Source: an uncultured Gammaproteobacteria bacterium (GTDB lineage Bacteria; Pseudomonadota; Gammaproteobacteria; UBA6429; Thiohalophilaceae). From it: DNA of 64,000 bases. Positions 16,880-26,401 of the stretch are shown here, piece by piece (position 1 is the first letter of the stretch; every line of letters begins with the position of its first letter). The stretch lies in assembly GCA_913064945.1 (NCBI GenBank), contig CAJYAN010000006.1, positions 1 to 64,000 of the forward strand. Reading direction: 5' to 3'. The position numbers and the translations under genes were made by a program. The notes under the pieces were generated by a model. That model was given only the letters and a program-made list of their open reading frames with translations. It had not been told where the DNA came from and did no database searches.

Positions 16880-17662
16880 CTAGTGAATGACAGTACCGAG
16901 TCGTTTCAGTTTCAGCCCACCGGCAGACGACCAGTTCATCCAGATTAAAAATGCCTGTCCAATCAGATTCTTGTCTGGCACAAAACCCCAATAACGACTA
17001 TCTCGACTATTGTCCCGGTTATCGCCCATGGCGAAATAACTATGTGCAGGCACCTTGATGACAAAATCTCCGGTGCCAACGATATCGGTTTTCAGAATAT
17101 CGTGTTGTACCGTTTTGAGGTCTTCATGAAACCGCTGATACTGCACATAACTGCCATCCTGATGATAAGTGCCTACATTCTGCTGGGGCATTTTCTTACC
17201 ATTAATATAGATAACTTTATTGTAATATGCGACCTCATCCCCCGGCACACCAATGATTCGTTTGATATAGTCGACACTCGGGTCTTCCGGATAACGAAAA
17301 ACCACGACATCACCGCGATGTGGTGTGCCTGAACCAAAAACCTTTTTATTCCAGACCGGGATACGAATCCCGTAAGCGAATTTATTGACGAGAATAAAGT
17401 CACCCACTTCTAAGGTTGGTAACATTGAGCCTGAGGGGATACGAAAGGGTTCAGCGATAAAGCCGCGCAATAAGAACACAATCAGGACAACGGGAAAGAG
17501 GAATTTTGCATATTCCAGAATAACCGGCTCTTTTATCGTCTGTTCTTCATTGTGTTCCTGTCCCGCCGACCGTTTCCTGGCAAACAACAAAGTGTCTAGC
17601 AGCCAAATCAGGCCGGTCACAACAACCAATACGAGTAATACCAGTGAAAAATCTATATTCAT
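16880..17662 (-). CDS. lepB: Signal peptidase I
   Basis: LepB removes signal peptides from exported proteins at the periplasmic face of the inner membrane. The 260-residue protein has two membrane helices (about 4-22 and 50-67), the catalytic Ser in RIPSGSMLPTLEVGDFILVNKF, the general-base Lys in DYIKRIIGVPGD, and the GDNRDNSRDSRYWGFVP box. Its start overlaps the lepA stop (TAATG), so expression is coupled to lepA. Confidence 0.97.
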   Translation of the reverse strand: MNIDFSLVLLVLVVVTGLIWLLDTLLFARKRSAGQEHNEEQTIKEPVILEYAKFLFPVVLIVFLLRGFIAEPFRIPSGSMLPTLEVGDFILVNKFAYGIRIPVWNKKVFGSGTPHRGDVVVFRYPEDPSVDYIKRIIGVPGDEVAYYNKVIYINGKKMPQQNVGTYHQDGSYVQYQRFHEDLKTVQHDILKTDIVGTGDFVIKVPAHSYFAMGDNRDNSRDSRYWGFVPDKNLIGQAFLIWMNWSSAGGLKLKRLGTVIH

Positions 17663-19470
17663 TATTCTTTTCCTAAGTTTAATACAGCAAGAAATGCCGC
17701 CTGGGGTATATCGACCTTACCTACTTGTTTCATGCGTTTTTTGCCTGCTTTTTGCTTTTCTAACAACTTGCGCTTGCGTGAGACGTCACCACCGTAACAT
17801 TTGGCGATGACATTTTTCCGCAAGGCCTTAACATTGGTTCTGGCAATAATTTTGGCACCTATTGCCGCCTGTATGGCAACTTCAAACATTTGCCGGGGGA
17901 TAAGTTCTTTCATTTTCGATGCCAGTTCGCGGCCGCGATACTCAGAATTACTACGATGCACAATCACCGACAGCGCGTCGACACGTTCAGAATTGATTAG
18001 TATATCCAGCTTGATTAAATCTGCCGCCTGAAAGCGTTTAAATTCATAATCCATGGAGGCATAACCACGACTCACCGATTTGAGCCGGTCAAAGAAATCC
18101 AGCACGACCTCATTCATTGGCAGTTCATAGGTCAGCATTACCTGCTTGCCCATGTATTGCATTTTTTTCTGTACACCACGTTTTTCGACACACAGTGTAA
18201 TGACGTTACCCACATACGTTTGTGGCACCAGGATATTGGATTCGATTATCGGTTCACGAATTTCCTCGATTTGATTTAATTCGGGTAGCGCGGCGGGATT
18301 ATCGATTTGAAGTATTTCACCTTTATTCGTCAGGACTTCAAAGATGACCGTCGGCGCGGTGGTGATCAGGTCAAGCTCGTATTCACGTTCCAGCCGTTCC
18401 TGAATGATCTCCATGTGCAGCAGACCAAGAAAGCCACAGCGAAAACCAAAGCCAAGCGCCTGGGATGATTCAGGTTCATAGTACAACGCGGCATCATTAA
18501 GTCGTAACTTCGACAGGGCTTCGCGAAGGTCTTCATAGTCTTCTCCCTCCACCGGGAAAAGACCGGCAAACACGCGAGGCTGCACCGGCTTAAAACCTGC
18601 CAGTGCCTCGGTCGCCGGATTGTCCGATTGCGTTATCGTATCGCCGACGGGGACACCATCAATCTCTTTAATGCTGGCCACCATGTAACCCACTTCACCG
18701 GTACCCAGAAAATCTTTTTCTACGCGTTTGGGCGTGAATATCCCGACCTTATCCACCTGGTAATGACGCGCCGCCGCCATGACCGTAATTTTCTGTTTCT
18801 TGCGAAGTTGTCCCTGCATGATCCTGACCAGCGAGACGACACCGAGGTAACTGTCAAACCAGGAGTCGATAATCAGTGCCTTGAGGGGCGCATCCGGGTC
18901 ACCACTGGGGGGCGGGATCTTTTTCACAATCTCTTCCAGCAGCTCGGCTACCCCGAGGCCGCTCTTGGCGCTAACCGAGAGTGCCTCATGGGCATCAATG
19001 CCGATGATTTCTTCTATCTCCTCCATAACCCGTTCCGGTTCGGCCGAGGGCAGGTCAATTTTATTCAGTACCGGCAGGACTTCGAGACCCTGCTCTATGG
19101 CGGTGTAGCAATTGGCGACACTTTGCGCCTCCACCCCTTGCGAGGCATCCACCACCAGCAGGGCGCCTTCGCAGGCCGCTAACGAGCGCGAGACTTCATA
19201 CGAGAAATCGACATGACCGGGGGTATCGATAAAATTCAACTGGTAGGTCTCACCATCCTGCGCCTTATAATATAAAGTGACACTCTGAGCCTTGATGGTA
19301 ATACCACGTTCACGTTCGATATCCATGGAATCGAGCACCTGTGCCGCCATTTCACGGTCGGCAAGGCCACCACATTGCTGAATAAACCGATCCGCCAGGG
19401 TCGATTTGCCATGGTCCACATGTGCAATTATGGAAAAGTTACGAATTCGGGAAAGCCGATCATCCACCAA
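17662..19470 (-). CDS. lepA: Elongation factor 4 (LepA)
   Basis: LepA is a translational GTPase implicated in ribosome assembly, initiation and back-translocation of stalled ribosomes. The 602-residue protein shows G1 [14 protein letters not shown]3 DTPGHVDF, G4 NKIDLP, and the EF-G-like domains with the LepA-specific C-terminus ([28 protein letters not shown] type, here [12 protein letters not shown]). The start is uncertain by one codon (TTG 19470 or GTG 19467; AAGGTG lies upstream). A terminator at 19500-19524 separates it from the sigma-E operon. Confidence 0.97.
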   Translation of the reverse strand: MVDDRLSRIRNFSIIAHVDHGKSTLADRFIQQCGGLADREMAAQVLDSMDIERERGITIKAQSVTLYYKAQDGETYQLNFIDTPGHVDFSYEVSRSLAACEGALLVVDASQGVEAQSVANCYTAIEQGLEVLPVLNKIDLPSAEPERVMEEIEEIIGIDAHEALSVSAKSGLGVAELLEEIVKKIPPPSGDPDAPLKALIIDSWFDSYLGVVSLVRIMQGQLRKKQKITVMAAARHYQVDKVGIFTPKRVEKDFLGTGEVGYMVASIKEIDGVPVGDTITQSDNPATEALAGFKPVQPRVFAGLFPVEGEDYEDLREALSKLRLNDAALYYEPESSQALGFGFRCGFLGLLHMEIIQERLEREYELDLITTAPTVIFEVLTNKGEILQIDNPAALPELNQIEEIREPIIESNILVPQTYVGNVITLCVEKRGVQKKMQYMGKQVMLTYELPMNEVVLDFFDRLKSVSRGYASMDYEFKRFQAADLIKLDILINSERVDALSVIVHRSNSEYRGRELASKMKELIPRQMFEVAIQAAIGAKIIARTNVKALRKNVIAKCYGGDVSRKRKLLEKQKAGKKRMKQVGKVDIPQAAFLAVLNLGKE

Positions 19471-19499
19471 ACATCACCTTAAGCAGTAAAACATACGAA

Positions 19500-19524
19500 A
19501 AGGAGGCGTCGTGTGCGCCTCCTT
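19500..19524 (-). terminator. Rho-independent terminator between glutaredoxin-like gene and lepA
   Basis: A perfect 9-bp stem (AAGGAGGCG at 19500-19508 with CGCCTCCTT at 19516-19524) encloses a 7-nt loop and is followed on the minus strand by TTTT. It lies downstream of the rpoE-to-grx transcription unit and just upstream of lepA, so it probably ends the sigma-E operon. Confidence 0.8.
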
Positions 19525-19595
19525 ATAAAATTTATATAATTATCATGCAGTTATAGCATGGACAACTGAGTCGGTGTCTATTCTAGCGAATCCCC

Positions 19596-19835
19596 CTACA
19601 GCTTTAAACAAGATTTGATCTTCTCGGCATCAAAAAAGTAGCGGCAGACTTCGGTCTCACCCAACAATAGAATGGGGACCTTGTCACCATACTGTTGCAC
19701 ATGCCCTTCGTCGGCATCCACATCGACAATTATCAGCCGCGGCAACAGGCTGGCATCAAATCGCCGCATTTCATCGATAAACGCCTCGCACAAATGACAT
19801 CCCTCGCGGGAGTACAGTATGAGTGCAGTCGTCAT
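19596..19835 (-). CDS. Glutaredoxin-family thioredoxin-like protein
   Basis: The 79-residue protein is a small thioredoxin fold of the DUF836/glutaredoxin-like type, with the redox motif C-H-L-C (EGCHLCEAF, about residues 13-16) and the cis-Pro region DKVPILLL near residue 54. It may act as a cytosolic dithiol oxidoreductase. The exact partner is unknown. The ATG at 19835 overlaps the degQ stop (TGATG), so it is translationally coupled to the periplasmic protease gene and probably belongs to the sigma-E operon. Confidence 0.85.
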   Translation of the reverse strand: MTTALILYSREGCHLCEAFIDEMRRFDASLLPRLIIVDVDADEGHVQQYGDKVPILLLGETEVCRYFFDAEKIKSCLKL

Positions 19836-21259
19836 CAATCCGTAATTTTAACGGCGAGAAATACCGGGCTACGCCCACGCTGGATAAGGATCGGTACCGA
19901 TCTGCCTTCCGGCATGGCTTCCACCAGCGAGTTAAAACTCTTTAAGCCAGTGACCTTCTTATTATTGATCATCAGGATAATATCACCACGACGGATACCG
20001 GCATCCAGCGCCGCCCCTTTATCAACCTCTTTCACAACGACACCCCTGGTGGGTAACTCCAGCTGCTTATAGATATCATCACTCACCTCGGTGACCGTGA
20101 CATCCAGGCGATTATCATCGGACGTATCATCCGCTTGTTCCTCACTGGAGGCCAGCTTGTCCTCTGTCGGTAGTTCATCAATACTCACGGTCAACAGTTT
20201 TGACTTGCCTTCACGGATAACGCGTACCTGTACTTTTTTACCAACGGGGGTACGCCCGACCACCAGAGGCAGATCCGACGACCGTTCAATCGGGTGTCCG
20301 TCATATTCAACGACAACATCCCCCACTTCAAATTTGGCCCTTTGTGCAGGGCTATTCGGCAGGACCTTCAGTACAACGGCACCCATCGGTCTTTTCATTT
20401 TGAAGGATTCAGCAAGTTCTCGATTGACATCCTGAATCAAAATACCTAACCAGCCACGGCTCACGTGCCCGTTATGCTTCAATTGTTTGATAACATCCAT
20501 GGCGACATCAATTGGGATGGCAAACGACAGCCCCATGAACCCGCCAGTACGGCTGTAGATTTGCGAATTGATACCGACTACCTGACCCTTGAGATTAAAT
20601 AAAGGTCCACCGGAATTACCAGGATTAATCGCAACGTCGGTCTGGATAAAGGGCACATAATTATCGCTGGGGAGACTACGCCCCATAGCACTGACCACCC
20701 CTACCGATACGGAATGATCAAAGCCAAAGGGAGAGCCAATGGCCATGACCCACTCACCCACTTTGAGTTTTGCTGAACTGCCAATTTTGACGACCGGTAA
20801 ATCGTTTGCATTGACTTTTAGCAACGCCACATCACTGCGTTCGTCGGTACCAATGACTTTTGCGGAAAACTCACGTCGATCTTTTAGACGGACAATAATT
20901 TCAGCCGCATCGCGTACAACATGGTAATTGGTAATAATATAGCCATGCTTGTCGACGATAAAACCCGAACCCAGTGAGGTGGCGTTATATTCTTCGGGTT
21001 CGCCATTGCCGCCATTCTCACCAAAGAATTTCTTAAAAAATTCTCCCCAGGGGGCACCTTCAGGCATGTCCGGTATCTGCAGGCCGGGGGGCAGACTGCT
21101 ACGATGCATGGTTTTTTGTGTCGTACTAATATTGACGACCGCGACACTATTTTCCTGAACCAATCCGGTAAAGTCGGGTAATTCCTGCGCCTGTGCAACA
21201 AGTGTTAACAGGAAAAAACCCAGCATCATGCCTGCCGGCCTGGCGATTTTACAATACAT
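19835..21259 (-). CDS. degQ: Do-family periplasmic serine protease (DegQ/MucD)
   Basis: This HtrA-type protease/chaperone degrades misfolded periplasmic proteins. In pseudomonads MucD also restrains AlgU. The protein (about 474 residues) has a signal peptide (MMLGFFLLTLVAQAQ), a trypsin-like domain with His in TNYHVV, Asp in RSDVALLKV and Ser in NPGNSGGPLFN, then two PDZ domains (RGWLGILIQDVNRELAE and RGVVVKEVDKGAALDAG). The start at 21259 gives a normal signal peptide and follows the rseC stop by 4 nt. A longer frame to 21328 overlaps rseC and is rejected. Confidence 0.95.
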   Translation of the reverse strand: MYCKIARPAGMMLGFFLLTLVAQAQELPDFTGLVQENSVAVVNISTTQKTMHRSSLPPGLQIPDMPEGAPWGEFFKKFFGENGGNGEPEEYNATSLGSGFIVDKHGYIITNYHVVRDAAEIIVRLKDRREFSAKVIGTDERSDVALLKVNANDLPVVKIGSSAKLKVGEWVMAIGSPFGFDHSVSVGVVSAMGRSLPSDNYVPFIQTDVAINPGNSGGPLFNLKGQVVGINSQIYSRTGGFMGLSFAIPIDVAMDVIKQLKHNGHVSRGWLGILIQDVNRELAESFKMKRPMGAVVLKVLPNSPAQRAKFEVGDVVVEYDGHPIERSSDLPLVVGRTPVGKKVQVRVIREGKSKLLTVSIDELPTEDKLASSEEQADDTSDDNRLDVTVTEVSDDIYKQLELPTRGVVVKEVDKGAALDAGIRRGDIILMINNKKVTGLKSFNSLVEAMPEGRSVPILIQRGRSPVFLAVKITD

Positions 21260-21263
21260 GCAA

Positions 21264-21713
21264 TTAACTACCTCTATAACTGGAATTAACGATTTTACAG
21301 ATGACCGGATGCAGTTGTTTCGTATCAAGTCGACTCCGAATAATCCGCCTTGATATAACGAGCCCCGCTACCAGCCCAACCAAACCGGCCATCGCCGCGA
21401 AGCCATTGTAATGCGTTACGCTGGCGACTAATAGTGACATGACAAACATCGAGACAATGGGGAACAGGTATGTCCAGAAGGTCATAAAAACCAGCGCAGA
21501 CTCATTGAGCTCAAGCTCTACCATGTCCCCGGCACTGGCCTGTAGAGTATTTAGTGCCCGGACATGTGAAAATCGTTTATTAAATAATGCCGCGAGTGTC
21601 GAAGTACCACACCCCGATTTAACCGCACAGCTTTGACAACCGGATTTACGCTGCACGTCAATAAACGCGAACTGTCCATCAAGCGTCACCACCTGTCCTG
21701 TTTCCGTCAGCAT
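21264..21713 (-). CDS. rseC: RseC/MucC family inner-membrane protein
   Basis: The 149-residue protein has an N-terminal Cys-rich part (SGCQSCAVKSGCGT, four Cys) and two membrane helices (about 76-94 and 100-120). RseC/MucC proteins modulate sigma-E activity and SoxR reduction; the biochemical function is poorly defined. It is gene four of rpoE-rseA-rseB-rseC-degQ, 1 nt downstream of rseB, matching pseudomonad order. Confidence 0.92.
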   Translation of the reverse strand: MLTETGQVVTLDGQFAFIDVQRKSGCQSCAVKSGCGTSTLAALFNKRFSHVRALNTLQASAGDMVELELNESALVFMTFWTYLFPIVSMFVMSLLVASVTHYNGFAAMAGLVGLVAGLVISRRIIRSRLDTKQLHPVICKIVNSSYRGS

Positions 21714-21714
21714 T

Positions 21715-22698
21715 TTATTTTTTGTTTTCCATCTCTACCGAGTCGCAGACTTTCCGAACCGTAATTTGCGGAACTTCACCAACGACAGTAATATTATAAT
21801 TATCCACATGCCGGCCATTGGCGCTAACCGCACCCATGGTGGTTGCTCCAATCAGGTGATTACCCTTTTCAGCATGCGGTTCAATGAAGACAGAAATGGA
21901 GGACAGGCCGTCAGAAAACACGAGGTGTTCAAGCGGTTTGCCCGTTGATGGCAGTTTGTGTGCTGTTTCCATATCCTGTTTGAAGCCGCTCGGTAACCAG
22001 GCCACCACCCATTTACGCTTAAACTCCCCCGGCACCAGCGCTTTATCATCCGCTTCGTACCAGGTATATTCCTTGCCGATCGTTTGAGACTTTAACAGGG
22101 CATCTGGAACCGTCTTTAAATATTCAATGCGGGTAAACATAAATTTTTCGAGCGGCTTGCCTGACTCATTCATCAAATGCTTCTGTAACAACAATCCGGT
22201 GTTCACATCTATCCAGAGTCGATGGCCGTAGCGATATTGGTCTCTGGGCTGAATATAAATTTTTTGTGCCATTTGTCCCGCCACTTTTCCCTGACCGGCC
22301 AACGCAAACTCATAATGCTTCTGCAATTCTTTAATTGAAGAGGGAAAAGGCGGCGGAAAAGGTCCGGCCGGTCGATCCCTCTCAACCACGACGGCCTTAC
22401 TATCCGGCAGAATACAGGTCACTTTTTTGTTATCACGGATCACTTCGCGCCCGGTGTTATCCAGCGAGATCAGACGCTCCTGCTCACCCGTTTTGTCTGC
22501 GCGATGAATCAATCGCATGGCGGTCAGCTGGTCTTCCCGTGAATAGACAAAGGTCCCGTCATAGTTAACCGTATGCGCGGCATGTTGCATCTTCTCCAGC
22601 CAGTGACGGACGTCTTCTTCACCTCCCCATGCCGAGGCGCTGAGCAGCATCAGGAGGACTAGATTTGCAGTAAATAATCGGCCGGGACTACTTTTCAT
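21715..22698 (-). CDS. rseB: Sigma-E regulatory protein RseB/MucB
   Basis: RseB is a periplasmic protein that binds the anti-sigma factor RseA and protects it from DegS until off-pathway lipids or lipopolysaccharide arrive. The protein (about 327 residues) has a signal peptide (LFTANLVLLMLLSASAWGG) and the MucB/RseB two-domain fold, with YDGTFVYSREDQLTAMRLIHR and a C-terminal ISVFIEPHAEKGNHLIGATTMGAVSANG. The ATG at 22698 overlaps rseA by 11 nt; the longer frame starts with a poor codon inside rseA. Confidence 0.94.
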   Translation of the reverse strand: MKSSPGRLFTANLVLLMLLSASAWGGEEDVRHWLEKMQHAAHTVNYDGTFVYSREDQLTAMRLIHRADKTGEQERLISLDNTGREVIRDNKKVTCILPDSKAVVVERDRPAGPFPPPFPSSIKELQKHYEFALAGQGKVAGQMAQKIYIQPRDQYRYGHRLWIDVNTGLLLQKHLMNESGKPLEKFMFTRIEYLKTVPDALLKSQTIGKEYTWYEADDKALVPGEFKRKWVVAWLPSGFKQDMETAHKLPSTGKPLEHLVFSDGLSSISVFIEPHAEKGNHLIGATTMGAVSANGRHVDNYNITVVGEVPQITVRKVCDSVEMENKK

Positions 22699-23269
22699 TG
22701 GCAACCTGTTGGGTTGGTACATAGCCTACGATGCGCACATACGGCAACATTCCCTGCATATTGGAGGTCGCCGAATATTCATTGTGATTGACAATGTATC
22801 GACTCAGCTTTCGCTCTACCGCAGAACTAACGCGAGGTAATTCACTCTGACTGGCGACCGTTTGAAAATTATCTGCAGCCGGCTGGTTGGGGGTCAACGG
22901 GAAACTGGCAACCGTCAATGGCTCATTTTGCGGTGTGACATTACGCTGCTGCACAGTCAGTACGGCGGTAACCGCCATGGTCGCCGCAATCGCAAAACCA
23001 CCGGCCTGTTTCATCAGGTGCTGGGAATTGAAGCGTTTTTTCGGCGCCAGAATGGTCGGTTCACTCTCCAACGCCTGTGAAACTCGAAGGCTCAGATCCT
23101 GCGCCTTAATCGAAACCTGTTGACCGCGCATCACATCGCGAATGATATGAATACGTTCCCACTGTTTCTGAAAGTCCTTATTGGAGGTAACCAATCTTGA
23201 CATGACATCGTCATAGACTGCCTCGCCATCGCTGACTGCAGACAATTTCTCTGATTGATGCTTATCCAT
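22688..23269 (-). CDS. rseA: Anti-sigma-E factor RseA/MucA
   Basis: RseA is a single-pass inner-membrane protein whose cytoplasmic part holds sigma-E inactive. Regulated proteolysis by DegS, RseP and ClpXP releases it. The protein (193 residues) shows the N-terminal sigma-binding domain (KLSAVSDGEAVYDDVMSRL, WERIHIIRDVMRGQ), a membrane helix at about 95-112 (GFAIAATMAVTAVLTV) and a periplasmic tail. The ATG at 23269 has GGCGG upstream; an alternative TTG at 23293 would overlap rpoE. The pair is normally cotranscribed with rpoE. Confidence 0.94.
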   Translation of the reverse strand: MDKHQSEKLSAVSDGEAVYDDVMSRLVTSNKDFQKQWERIHIIRDVMRGQQVSIKAQDLSLRVSQALESEPTILAPKKRFNSQHLMKQAGGFAIAATMAVTAVLTVQQRNVTPQNEPLTVASFPLTPNQPAADNFQTVASQSELPRVSSAVERKLSRYIVNHNEYSATSNMQGMLPYVRIVGYVPTQQVANEK

Positions 23270-23289
23270 TTCTTCACCGCCTTTAAATA

Positions 23290-23865
23290 TCAACTCAACA
23301 GGGGTTTCAATTGTTTATCGATCGCCTCACGTGCCCTGAATATTCGTGAGCGCACCGTTCCTATCGGACAGTCCATGGCCTCGGCAATTTCTTCATAACT
23401 CATATCTTCCATTTCACGCAGTGTTATCGCAACACGCAAATCTTCTGGTAACGACTCGATGGTCTTAAAAATTACCTTTTCAATTTCATCCGTGAGCAGT
23501 CGGCTCTCGGGGGTATCATGGTCATGCAGGCGCGAATCTTCGTAATAAATCGCGTCTTCTGCGTCCACATCCGTCGCCGGCGGTCGTCGACCCTGGGATA
23601 CCAGGTGGTTCTTGGCCGTATTGATCGCAATCCGATACAGCCAGGTATAAAAGGCACTGTCTCCCCGGAATGAAGGCAGGGCACGGTAGGCCTTGATAAA
23701 GGCCTCCTGCGCCACATCCAGGACATCATCCGGGTAACTTCTCATGTAGCGGCTAATCACATTGGCAACGCGCTGCTGATATTTAATCACCAGTAAATCA
23801 AACGCCTTCTTGTCACCATGCTGCACCCGCTCAACGAGTGTCTGATCTGTTACCTGCTCGACCAT
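23290..23865 (-). CDS. rpoE: RNA polymerase sigma-E factor (RpoE/AlgU)
   Basis: This is an ECF sigma factor directing the envelope-stress response. The 191-residue protein has region 2 (FDLLVIKYQQRVANVISRYMRSYPDDVLDVAQEAFIKAYRALPSFRG, then FYTWLYRIAINTAKN) and region 4 (LPEDLRVAITLREMEDMSYEEIAEAMDCPIGTVRSRIFRAREAI), nearly identical in pattern to AlgU. It is first of the operon rpoE-rseA-rseB-rseC-degQ-grx. A candidate self-regulated promoter lies about 63-90 nt upstream. Confidence 0.97.
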   Translation of the reverse strand: MVEQVTDQTLVERVQHGDKKAFDLLVIKYQQRVANVISRYMRSYPDDVLDVAQEAFIKAYRALPSFRGDSAFYTWLYRIAINTAKNHLVSQGRRPPATDVDAEDAIYYEDSRLHDHDTPESRLLTDEIEKVIFKTIESLPEDLRVAITLREMEDMSYEEIAEAMDCPIGTVRSRIFRAREAIDKQLKPLLS

Positions 23866-23927
23866 TCAGGCCTTTTCTCCCCTGCCATCAACTGCTGGAA
23901 CATCATAAAAGGCCCGCAGATGCCTAG

Positions 23928-23955
23928 TACGACATTCACTGTGACCGTTTAGTTC
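23928..23955 (-). promoter_or_regulatory. Candidate sigma-E promoter of rpoE
   Basis: On the minus strand GAACTA (23955-23950) and TCGTA (23932-23928) are separated by 17 nt, close to the sigma-E/AlgU consensus GAACTT-N16/17-TCTGA. The site is about 63 nt upstream of the rpoE ATG. Autoregulation is usual for this gene. The -10 match is imperfect, so this is tentative. Confidence 0.4.
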
Positions 23956-24119
23956 AAAACCACGGGCGCTTCTATGCCACTATGGTCTTCTCGGATATCA
24001 TGGTATTCTTTCGTCAAATCAATAGATTAAGACCTGCACATTGTAGCACCGTCACCCGTGAGAAACTAAACTCTTAAACAATACGAGCCTTCTATCTCTA
24101 ATTACCGATACACTCAATC

Positions 24120-25736
24120 ATGCAACAACTATCCTGTGACGTCTTAATCATTGGCGGCGGTGCTGCCGGCCTGAGTCTTGCCCTGCACCTGGCGGAAAAA
24201 CATCATATCACATTGATTTCTAAAGGTAATTTAACGGAAGGTAGTACCTACTATGCCCAGGGCGGTATTGCCGCCGTCATGGACCCGGAAGACAGCTTTG
24301 AGTCGCACATCGCCGATACCATGAATGCCGGTGCCGGGCTCTGTGACCCGGTGGTCGCCCGTCACACCGTCGTGCATGCCCCGGAGGCCATCAAATGGCT
24401 GATTGGGAATGGTGTCAATTTTACGCGTGAAAGTGGTCGCGCCGAAGATGGTGGTAGTTACCATTTGACCCGCGAGGGTGGCCATGGTCACCGCCGTATC
24501 CTGCACGCCGATGACGCCACCGGTCAGGCCGTCGAGTCGACGCTGCAACAGCGTGTCCAGGAACATCCCAATATCACCGTCCTTGAGCAACACAACGCCA
24601 TTGACCTGGTCACCAGCCGCAAGGTTGGTCTGCCGGGACACCGCTGCCTGGGGGCCTATATTCTCAATCGCCAGACCAATCATGCCGTGGTCTGCCGGGC
24701 CCGCTTCACCGTACTCGCCACCGGAGGTGCCAGTAAGGTCTATCTCTATACCAGCAATCCGGATACCGCCACGGGGGATGGTATCGCCATGGCCTGGCGT
24801 GCCGGTTGTCGGATAGCCAATATGGAATTTAACCAGTTCCACCCGACCTGTCTTTACCACCCACAGGCCAAGTCCTTTTTAATTACCGAGGCCATGCGTG
24901 GCGAAGGTGCCAAGCTCCTGCTACCCGACGGCGAGACCTTTATGCAACACTTCGATGAACGGGCCGAGCTGGCACCACGCGATATTGTCGCCCGCGCCAT
25001 TGACCATGAAATGAAACGCCTTGGTTGCGACAGCCTGTTTCTGGATATCAGTCATCGACCCGCGGCATTTATTACCCAGCATTTTCCCAACATCTACAAG
25101 CAGTGTCTGGCCTTTGGTTATGACATTACCCAACAACCCATCCCGGTGGTCCCGGCGGCCCACTATACCTGTGGTGGCGTCATGACCAATCTCGATGGCG
25201 AAACCGATATCCCGGGCCTGTATGCCATTGGCGAAACCGCCTTTACCGGGCTACACGGCGCCAATCGCATGGCCAGCAATTCGCTACTGGAGTGCCTGGT
25301 ATTTGCCAAAAGCACGGCCGAGCATATCGAACGTCAGGAGAATATTGCCGCCCCGCCCAAGTTGCCGGACTGGGATGAGAGCCGGGTGACGGACTCTGAT
25401 GAAGAGGTCGTGGTAACACATAACTGGCACGAACTACGACGCTTTATGTGGGACTATGTTGGTATTGTACGGACCAACAAACGCCTGCAACGAGCCGAGC
25501 GCCGCGTCCAGCTATTGCAGCGGGAAATCGATGAATACTATGGCAACTTTCGTATTACCAGCGACCTGCTGGAATTGCGTAACCTGGTTCAGGTGGCCGA
25601 ACTTATTATTACCTCCGCTATCCAGCGTAAAGAGAGCCGCGGTCTCCACTATACCCTCGACTATCCAACGCTTGATAAAACTAAACCTGCCTGCAATACC
25701 CTGCTGACGCCGACAAACTTTATTCGTCAGTCATAA
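24120..25736 (+). CDS. nadB: L-aspartate oxidase
   Basis: NadB oxidises L-aspartate to iminoaspartate with FAD, the first step of de novo NAD synthesis. The 538-residue protein carries the N-terminal FAD motif [34 protein letters not shown]-type residues (here [19 protein letters not shown]), HTCGG-like [24 protein letters not shown] and [19 protein letters not shown]. It is divergent from rpoE with 254 bp between them, and its last 17 bp overlap the 3' end of ygfX on the other strand. nadA and nadC are not in the window. Confidence 0.96.
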   Translation: MQQLSCDVLIIGGGAAGLSLALHLAEKHHITLISKGNLTEGSTYYAQGGIAAVMDPEDSFESHIADTMNAGAGLCDPVVARHTVVHAPEAIKWLIGNGVNFTRESGRAEDGGSYHLTREGGHGHRRILHADDATGQAVESTLQQRVQEHPNITVLEQHNAIDLVTSRKVGLPGHRCLGAYILNRQTNHAVVCRARFTVLATGGASKVYLYTSNPDTATGDGIAMAWRAGCRIANMEFNQFHPTCLYHPQAKSFLITEAMRGEGAKLLLPDGETFMQHFDERAELAPRDIVARAIDHEMKRLGCDSLFLDISHRPAAFITQHFPNIYKQCLAFGYDITQQPIPVVPAAHYTCGGVMTNLDGETDIPGLYAIGETAFTGLHGANRMASNSLLECLVFAKSTAEHIERQENIAAPPKLPDWDESRVTDSDEEVVVTHNWHELRRFMWDYVGIVRTNKRLQRAERRVQLLQREIDEYYGNFRITSDLLELRNLVQVAELIITSAIQRKESRGLHYTLDYPTLDKTKPACNTLLTPTNFIRQS

Positions 25737-26166
25737 ATTGCCGCAGATTCGTCATACGTAAATAGACACTCAAGCGACGAAAACTGTTTTTGTCCAGCAT
25801 GGGGGCGAAGACCATGACACTACGCGGCTTATCGTTCGGCATTCTAAAATACAGAATAATCAGCCAACGTGTCACATAAGCCTTATCGAGTAGTCTGGCG
25901 CTAACCTTTCTGCCTGTCTGCCCTGTGAGAACCCAGTCAGCATCCGTTTGCTGAATCAGGCTGCTTGGTAAACTGCACAGTTGTCGCCACTGTCCGTACA
26001 GGGCAACACCCAGCATTAATAACAGCAGCAATTTCAGTGAAACTGCCAGACTGGTCAGAAAGAGCATCACCAGCATGGCGCTGGTGTAACCGGTTATCAG
26101 CCAGCATTTGTAGGCGACGCTCAGAGAGAGCTTAAGGCGTAATGGCGTTTCGTATGGAGATGACAA
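25720..26166 (-). CDS. ygfX: YgfX/CptA-family small membrane protein
   Basis: The protein (about 148 residues) has two membrane helices (about [30 protein letters not shown]) followed by a small soluble domain with [31 protein letters not shown]. It matches YgfX, encoded after sdhE in gammaproteobacteria. In E. coli it was first proposed as a toxin (CptA) affecting the cytoskeleton, and later work questioned this role. The start is unclear. A TTG at 26166 giving [16 protein letters not shown] overlaps sdhE by 35 nt; no ATG precedes the helices. The 3' end overlaps nadB by 17 bp. Confidence 0.75.
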   Translation of the reverse strand: MSSPYETPLRLKLSLSVAYKCWLITGYTSAMLVMLFLTSLAVSLKLLLLLMLGVALYGQWRQLCSLPSSLIQQTDADWVLTGQTGRKVSARLLDKAYVTRWLIILYFRMPNDKPRSVMVFAPMLDKNSFRRLSVYLRMTNLRQFMTDE

Positions 26167-26401
26167 GATTGGCGATGTCCTTATCGTCGGCCTGTGCCTG
26201 TTGAAAAAAGTATTCCAGTAAATCCTGATCTGAATACGTGAGCAGGCGATCAAACGTCAGTTTTTCAGTAGCGGATAAGTCATGATAACAACGCTCAACA
26301 AATCCCTGTAGCAATATATCCAGTTCCAGCATACCGCGACGACACTGCCACATTAAACGCTGATGCTGTTGCGCGACCGTTACCTGCTCCTCATTGTTCA
26401 C
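26132..26401 (-). CDS. sdhE: Succinate dehydrogenase flavinylation factor SdhE
   Basis: SdhE promotes covalent attachment of FAD to SdhA. The 89-residue protein has the family core MWQCRRGMLELDILLQGF (RGxxExD motif) and the helical C-terminus LLTYSDQDLLEYFFQ. The start is a GTG (26401) overlapping the sdhB stop (GTGA). This gives the expected length (88 in E. coli) and implies translational coupling. An upstream TTG frame would extend into sdhB. It sits directly in the sdh operon, as in pseudomonads. Confidence 0.92.
   Translation of the reverse strand: MNNEEQVTVAQQHQRLMWQCRRGMLELDILLQGFVERCYHDLSATEKLTFDRLLTYSDQDLLEYFFQQAQADDKDIANLVISIRNAITP

Noticed and set aside
18628-19182. Plus-strand reading frame of 184 codons inside lepA
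   Set aside because: It lies fully antisense to a very well conserved gene and has no recognisable protein features or ribosome-binding site.
24231-24860. 209-codon minus-strand frame inside nadB
   Set aside because: Antisense to a conserved gene, with no matching family or start signals.
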